Below are positions 6,850 through 10,075 of a stretch of DNA of 10,075 nt, piece after piece. Source of the stretch: Aquimarina sp. (GTDB lineage Bacteria; Bacteroidota; Bacteroidia; Flavobacteriales; Flavobacteriaceae). The stretch covers positions 1 through 10,075 of the forward strand of contig NZVW01000036.1 of NCBI GenBank assembly GCA_002697475.1. Direction: 5' to 3'. Under the pieces are notes generated by a model. The model saw only the letters and a program-made list of their open reading frames with translations, was not told where the DNA came from and made no database searches. The position numbers and the translations under genes were made by a program. The stretch's first letter is position 1, and each line of letters starts with the position of its first letter.

Positions 6850-7410
6850 CTTATAGAAAAAACTTACGCGTCATTACTATAAGAAAAATTTACGTGTTAT
6901 TCCTCAGGAAAAAGTTTTGGCATCATCCTTAAAGAGAAAAGTTTTGACAATTCTCCCTTAAGTAAAATTATCAGTCATTGCTATAGAAAAAAAATTTGTG
7001 TATCATTCTTATAAGAAAAAGTTACGCGAATTATTCCTATAAGAAAAACTTACGTGTTGTTCCTATAGAAAAAAGTTTTGGCATCATCCTTAAAGGGAAA
7101 AGTTTTGACAATTCTCCCTTAAGTAAAATTATCAGTCATTGCTATAGAAAAAATATTCGTGTATCATTCCTATAAGAAAAAGTTGCGCGAATTATTACTA
7201 TAAGAAAAAGTTACGTGTTATTCCTATAGGAAAAAGTTGTGGTATCATCCTTAAAGGAAAAAGTTTTGACAATTCTCCCTTAAGTAAAATTATCAGTCAT
7301 TGCTATAGAAAAAAATATTCGTGTATTATCCCTATAAGAAAAAGTTGCGCGAATTATTACTATAAGAGAAATATGTGCCTCGTAATCCTTAAAAGAAAAC
7401 TAATGATCAT
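6850..7410. repeat. Nested tandem array: 26-28 bp monomers in 161-bp higher-order units
   Basis: About 20 AT-rich monomers of the type CCTATAAGAAAAAGTTACG follow each other at 26-28 bp. Adjacent monomers are diverged, but every sixth one matches. For example, GTTTTGACAATTCTCCC starts at 6941, 7102 and 7263, exactly 161 bases apart. Three hexamer units (starting near 6850, 7008 and 7169) and a partial fourth unit decaying by about 7410 can be read. A 52-base segment starting at those three positions is identical in all three copies. Most monomers open with a short self-complementary core such as CTTATAAG, CCTATAGG or CCTTAAAGG, followed by an A tract. The period is not a multiple of three, so it is not coding. 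The monomers lack the identical-repeat, unique-spacer layout of a CRISPR array. Confidence 0.9.
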
Positions 7411-7507
7411 TTCCATCGCGGTACTTCATCAAAAGTTAAATCCTCTCTGAACAGATTGTATTAAAATCGGTACGAAACAGGAATAAAATGATGCTTTAAT
7501 AATTTAT

Positions 7508-7889
7508 AAATTCTCAAGGTTGATTCCAGATGTGTATTTATGCAAAATCTACACCTCGATCGGGCTGTGTTTTTTGTGTTAGAACGGGCTGTGTATTTCT
7601 TAAAAATACTCACCCCGAAATCTCTAATGCACTCAATGTTTACAGGATGTTCTGTTTTTAAATTAACCGGTGCGATCGGGCTGTGTATTTTAGTTATAGA
7701 ATATCAATAAATAGTAAGGTGCAATCGGGGTGGGTATTTCCTGTAAATCTGCATCCCGATCGGGATGTGTATATTTCTGTCTTAGACGGTACGCACGGAA
7801 ATACAAACAGTGCTAATTTGTAACAGTGAGCAGATAAAGAGCAGTGATAATATCTATATCTAATTTATGGCTGGGATAAATATATTTAA
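7508..7889. repeat. Long direct repeat, right copy, with an extra palindromic unit
   Basis: The second copy of the 6405-6750 block in the same orientation, offset by 1103 bases at its left end. It carries five CGGGCTGTGTATTT-related units (7561, 7585, 7677, 7726, 7761), two of them diverged. Relative to the left copy it has about 36 extra bases between the AAGGTGCAATCGG and GACGGTACG landmarks. That insert contains the 16-bp perfect palindrome CATCCCGATCGGGATG (7752-7767). Gain or loss of one palindromic unit by slippage or hairpin deletion explains most of the length difference between the copies. Confidence 0.85.
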
Positions 7890-7912
7890 TCTTTATAAAG
7901 TTAAATTAAGAT

Positions 7913-8030
7913 ACTACACTACTACATTACTACATCTACTACTTTAACTACAGTTTATAAATAAATATATTTTGTAATACAATTATTACCAACATATTAC
8001 TAGTTGGTTATTAGATGTAGTAGTTGTAGT
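7913..8030. repeat. ACTAC-rich inverted repeat around an AT-rich core
   Basis: The left part (7913-7953) is a run of ACTAC-like words. On the right TAGATGTAGTA (8012-8022) is the exact complement of TACTACATCTA (7928-7938), followed by GTTGTAGTACC. Between them lies an AT-rich stretch and a small hairpin with arms ACCAAC and GTTGGT (about 7988-8008). The layout resembles a protein-binding or recombination site, but no partner gene identifies it. It sits just right of the second long direct repeat. Confidence 0.5.
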
Positions 8031-8116
8031 ACCTGTGGTTTGTGAATTTTACAATGTTTGCTATTTTATCCTAAATAGAATTTAAGAAACTTATAATGAG
8101 TTAAATAATATATCTA

Positions 8117-8144
8117 TTTGAAAGAGCTGTTTATTGTAGTTTTG
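8117..8144 (+). promoter_or_regulatory. Possible Bacteroidota-type promoter before the HNH remnant
   Basis: TTTG (8117-8120), 16 bases, then TAGTTTTG (8137-8144) matches the Bacteroidota pattern TTTG ... TAnnTTTG, with a spacer slightly shorter than usual. It would start transcription near 8150, just before the TTG at 8159. In AT-rich DNA such matches arise by chance, so this is tentative. Confidence 0.3.
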
Positions 8145-8158
8145 TACTTTCAAGTAAT

Positions 8159-8959
8159 TTGTTGTCAAGTAAATTTTTTAGAAGTTACTATCGAATCCCG
8201 GTAAGCCAATTACTTCCGTATAACGCTTTAATAGTTCCTTTTTCTTATTTCTTTTACCATCATAAGGATCAGCCTACAGGAAGCAAACAAAAATACCTTC
8301 AAGATTATTTTTGGCGATGTGCATCGTCAGGAAGGTTTTCATCAGGTGTAGAGACAAAACTGGCACAAGATGTAAAACGAATAGATTTAATTTTGAAGGA
8401 TGAATTACCTAAATATGAATGGACAGTTGATATAAGTACAGAGTTCATAGAGAAGAACGGTTGGTTTAGCGCAGGAAGAAGTTATATTAAATCAATTCTA
8501 TGTATTTTCACATATCACCAACCAAAATCATTTAATGACGGCTCAATTGTGAATATCAGTAACTATTGGTTGAAACAAGCGAACAGCAAAAACTATCATC
8601 ATTTTTTTCCAAGAGCATATCTCAGAAAACACAAAGAAGAAGAGTTTTATATTAATCATATTGCCAACATTACGATAGTTGATGATTTTCTCAATAAAAG
8701 AGAAATTCGAGCAAAAGCACCAAGTGTTTACATGAAAAAATTTATCAGGCAAAATGATGATATTGATGCAACAATGAAGACTCATTTGATCGGAGATTTA
8801 GAGAAGTATGGAGTTCCTGAAAATGATTACACTATGTTTTTTTATAATCGGTTAAAAGCAATAAGCAAAGAATTTAAAATGAGAATTATCGAACAAGAAT
8901 CAGATAAATCATTGATCGCTGTAGAAATCAATGATTACGAAGAAGAAAACAATGAATAA
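8159..8959 (+). pseudogene. 5'-truncated DUF262/DUF1524 (GmrSD-type) HNH nuclease
   Basis: The 266 residues match the C-terminal half of DUF262-DUF1524 proteins, a family that includes GmrSD-type modified-DNA restriction enzymes. The LLPYNALIVPFSYFF block and the FWRCASSGRFSSGVETKLAQD block come first. The HNH-type core follows: NYHHFFP with His147/His148, Asn170 (HIANITIV), Asn179 (LNK) and the APSVYM motif at 187-192. Full-length relatives have some 300 more residues with the DUF262 nucleotide-binding domain in front. Here the frame opens only at 8105, after a stop, and there is no nearby ATG (TTG at 8159 is the best start). The N-terminal domain is therefore gone, replaced by repeat-rich DNA. 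It is probably a dead remnant, although an intact nuclease domain expressed alone cannot be excluded. Confidence 0.8.
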
Positions 8960-9125
8960 ATTACCTGTCAAATATTATATAAATACGACCACGATACTTT
9001 GTTTGAGGCTTTTATCAAAAAGTAGAATAAAGAAATTGTTATTAAAAGTTCCTGTATCAATGAAGGAATGGATAAATCATAAGAAAGTTTATAAGTTTGA
9101 ACAAACCATAAAGTCTATGAATTAA
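8952..9125 (+). CDS. Small basic hypothetical protein after the HNH remnant
   Basis: A 57-residue frame from the ATG at 8952, overlapping the end of the HNH frame by 8 bases (ATGAATAA). A purine-rich AAGAAGAAAAC lies just before the ATG. An in-frame ATG at 8931 would make it 64 residues. The product is very basic, with a lysine-rich centre (SKSRIKKLLLKVPVSMKEW), and has no recognised domain, signal peptide or membrane helix. The coupled start is the main support. A strong hairpin about 40 bases after its stop is consistent with the end of a transcript. It may be a chance frame or the remnant of a decayed gene. Confidence 0.3.
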   Translation: MNKLPVKYYINTTTILCLRLLSKSRIKKLLLKVPVSMKEWINHKKVYKFEQTIKSMN

Positions 9126-9166
9126 ATAAAAAATTCTATATTTAGGATAACGTAAAACTTGTTAAT

Positions 9167-9201
9167 TACCCCATATCCGGATTATCTCCGAATATGGGGT
9201 A
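9167..9201. terminator. Strong hairpin after the HNH remnant
   Basis: TACCCCATATCCGGA (9167-9181) and TCCGAATATGGGGTA (9187-9201) form a 15-bp stem with a single mismatch and a five-base loop. Only a weak T-containing stretch (TTGCATTTA) follows on the plus strand. It sits between the plus-strand genes ending at 9125 and the minus-strand tracrRNA ending near 9240, a convergent position, so bidirectional termination is likely. Confidence 0.65.
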
Positions 9202-9239
9202 TTGCATTTATACTACCATTAATTAAGGAATTTAAATTA

Positions 9240-9266
9240 AAAAAGAAAGCGACCAGTGGCCGCTTT
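9240..9266 (-). terminator. Intrinsic terminator of the tracrRNA
   Basis: On the minus strand, AAAGCGGCC, an ACT loop and GGTCGCTTT form a 9-bp stem with one G-U pair (9266-9246), followed by C and six U (9245-9239). This is a complete intrinsic terminator, and it fixes the 3' end and direction of the tracrRNA. Confidence 0.85.
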
Positions 9267-9330
9267 AAATGTTTTCACAACGGAATAATCCTTATTGTGA
9301 ATTGCTTTCAGTAATGTAAAAATACATTAA
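9240..9330 (-). ncRNA. tracrRNA of the type II-C CRISPR-Cas system
   Basis: Read on the minus strand, an anti-repeat CTGAAAGCAATTCACAAT (9311-9294) is followed directly by AAGGATTATTCC, a GGA/TCC nexus hairpin. Next comes GTTGTGAAAACATTT, then the terminator stem at 9266-9246 with a U tract. This order and the ACAATAAGG junction match type II-C tracrRNAs such as the Neisseria one. The RNA should pair with crRNA repeats and load Cas9, whose gene starts divergently at 9408. The pairing predicts a CRISPR repeat beginning close to ATTGTGAATTGCTTTC or GTTGTGAATTGCTTTC. A TAATGTA-AAAA-TACATTA dyad (9312-9329) lies at the 5' side. The 5' end is not certain and could be as far right as about 9352. 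Confidence 0.85.
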
Positions 9331-9358
9331 AAAAAATTCTGATCAATGTGGTTTTCCG

Positions 9359-9367
9359 CAAAAGATA
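9359..9367 (-). promoter_or_regulatory. Possible -7 box for the tracrRNA
   Basis: On the minus strand the sequence is TATCTTTTG, close to the Bacteroidota -7 element TAnnTTTG with one base off. It would start transcription around 9350-9353 and give a tracrRNA of about 110 bases. No clear upstream TTTG box is seen at the right distance, so this is weak. Confidence 0.25.
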
Positions 9368-9407
9368 CTCAATAAGTATAATTATCTTAAGAAAAATTTA
9401 TAATTAA

Positions 9408-10075
9408 ATGAAACGAATTTTAGGTCTGGATTTAGGAACAAACTCAATTGGTTGGGCTTTGGTCAACGAAGCAGAAAACGAAATTGAAGAATCATCTATA
9501 GTAAAATTAGGAGTTCGCGTAAACCCATTATCCATAGATGAGAAAATTAACTTTGAAAAAGGAAGACCTCTTTCTACTAATGCGGATAGAACTCAAAAAA
9601 GAGGAATGCGCCGTAATTTACAGCGGTATAAGCTCAGAAGGAAAGCCCTAATAGAAATCTTAAAAGAATATCATTTTATTTCTGATGAAACGCCTCTTAC
9701 TGAGATTGGAAAAAACACCACATATCAAACTTTATCTCTTAGAGCTCTTGCTGCAACTGAAAAGATCGCATTGGAAGACTTGGCCAAAGTGTTATTGGCT
9801 ATTAATAAAAAAAGAGGGTATAGAAGTAGCAGAAAAGCAGTTAATGAAGAAGAAGGGCAAGCTATCGATGGAATGGAAGTCGCAAAAAAATTATATGACC
9901 AAAACCTTACTCCAGGACAGTATGCACTACAAATACTTCAAAAAGAAGGGAAATATATTCCTGATTTTTATCGTTCAGACCTCAAAATGGAGTTTGATAG
10001 TATCTGGCTTACTCAAAAACTTTTCTATCCGGAAATTTTAACCCAAGAACTTTATAAAGAACTTCAGGACAAGAA
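9408..10075 (+). CDS. cas9: Cas9 endonuclease, type II-C, N-terminal part
   Basis: The first 222 codons of Cas9; the frame is open to the window edge. The RuvC-I motif KRILGLDLGTNSIGWALV contains catalytic Asp8. The arginine-rich bridge helix follows at about 58-83 (ADRTQKRGMRRN, then QRYKLRRKAL). The recognition lobe begins with KVLLAINKKRGYRSSRK (127-143), another hallmark of the family. Cas9 is the RNA-guided DNA nuclease that cuts invading DNA using a crRNA-tracrRNA duplex. The RuvC-I and bridge layout, with the Bacteroidota-like sequence, points to type II-C, as does the tracrRNA encoded divergently about 80 bases upstream. The ATG at 9408 is the only start that retains the RuvC strand at the usual position. 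HNH, the other RuvC motifs and the PAM-interacting domain lie outside the window, as should cas1, cas2 and the array. Confidence 0.97.
   Translation, partial: MKRILGLDLGTNSIGWALVNEAENEIEESSIVKLGVRVNPLSIDEKINFEKGRPLSTNADRTQKRGMRRNLQRYKLRRKALIEILKEYHFISDETPLTEIGKNTTYQTLSLRALAATEKIALEDLAKVLLAINKKRGYRSSRKAVNEEEGQAIDGMEVAKKLYDQNLTPGQYALQILQKEGKYIPDFYRSDLKMEFDSIWLTQKLFYPEILTQELYKELQDK

Noticed and set aside
6850..7410. CRISPR array
   Set aside because: Units are 26-28 bp with no constant repeat and unique spacer; variable parts recur every sixth monomer, and the sequence does not match the repeat predicted from the tracrRNA.
8125..8146. Degenerate copy of the CGGGCTGTGTATTT unit in front of the HNH remnant
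   Set aside because: GCTGTTTATTGTAGTTTT is loosely similar to the repeat and its flank, but the match is short, AT-rich and lacks the CGGG part, so chance is the simpler reading.
8543..8785. 80-codon minus-strand frame
   Set aside because: It is antisense to the conserved HNH core of the DUF262/DUF1524 remnant, so it is a shadow frame.
9685..10041. 118-codon frame inside the cas9 region
   Set aside because: It is an alternate plus-strand frame of cas9 and is lysine- and leucine-rich by codon shift. The Cas9 frame is clearly the coding one.

Overview
The window looks like a chromosome segment from a marine or aquatic member of the Flavobacteriaceae (Bacteroidota). The DNA is AT-rich, starts rarely have a clear Shine-Dalgarno, and intergenic DNA carries an ATTCCGAA...TTCGGAAT dyad of a kind I associate with flavobacterial genomes. 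The C39 exporter has a thioredoxin-like partner, and the Cas9 start and its tracrRNA resemble flavobacterial type II-C systems. The genus is not determined.

Positions 1-4610 hold plus-strand membrane and export genes. A 62-codon two-helix protein and its hairpin terminator come first, then a 207-codon polytopic membrane protein. A compact operon (1120-4533) follows: a membrane-anchored thioredoxin-like protein, a C39-peptidase ABC exporter that cleaves and exports a leader peptide substrate, a four-helix membrane protein joined by TAATG, and a 68-codon protein overlapping it. A long imperfect hairpin closes the unit. No GG-leader precursor peptide, HlyD-type adaptor or outer-membrane channel is visible here.

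Positions 4610-5760 hold decayed dispersed-repeat DNA, an unrecognised 159-codon gene, and a minus-strand pair of tiny membrane-type proteins (78 and 55 codons). The second is too short for common gene-size cutoffs.

Positions 5753-8104 have no credible gene. From about 6405 to 7889 this gap is highly structured. Two direct copies of a roughly 350-380 bp block (6405-6750 and 7508-7889), each carrying several CGGGCTGTGTATTT half-palindromes, flank an array of about 20 AT-rich monomers of 26-28 bp. Six diverged monomers form a higher-order unit that recurs about every 161 bp. I do not recognise this nested architecture, and it is the most unusual thing in the window. An ACTAC-rich inverted repeat follows at 7913-8030.

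Positions 8105-10075 look like the edge of a defence island. First comes the C-terminal half of a DUF262/DUF1524 (GmrSD-type) HNH nuclease whose N-terminal domain is missing. A convincing tracrRNA follows on the minus strand (about 9240-9330), divergent from the first 222 codons of a type II-C cas9 that runs off the window. The CRISPR array, cas1 and cas2 should lie to the right.
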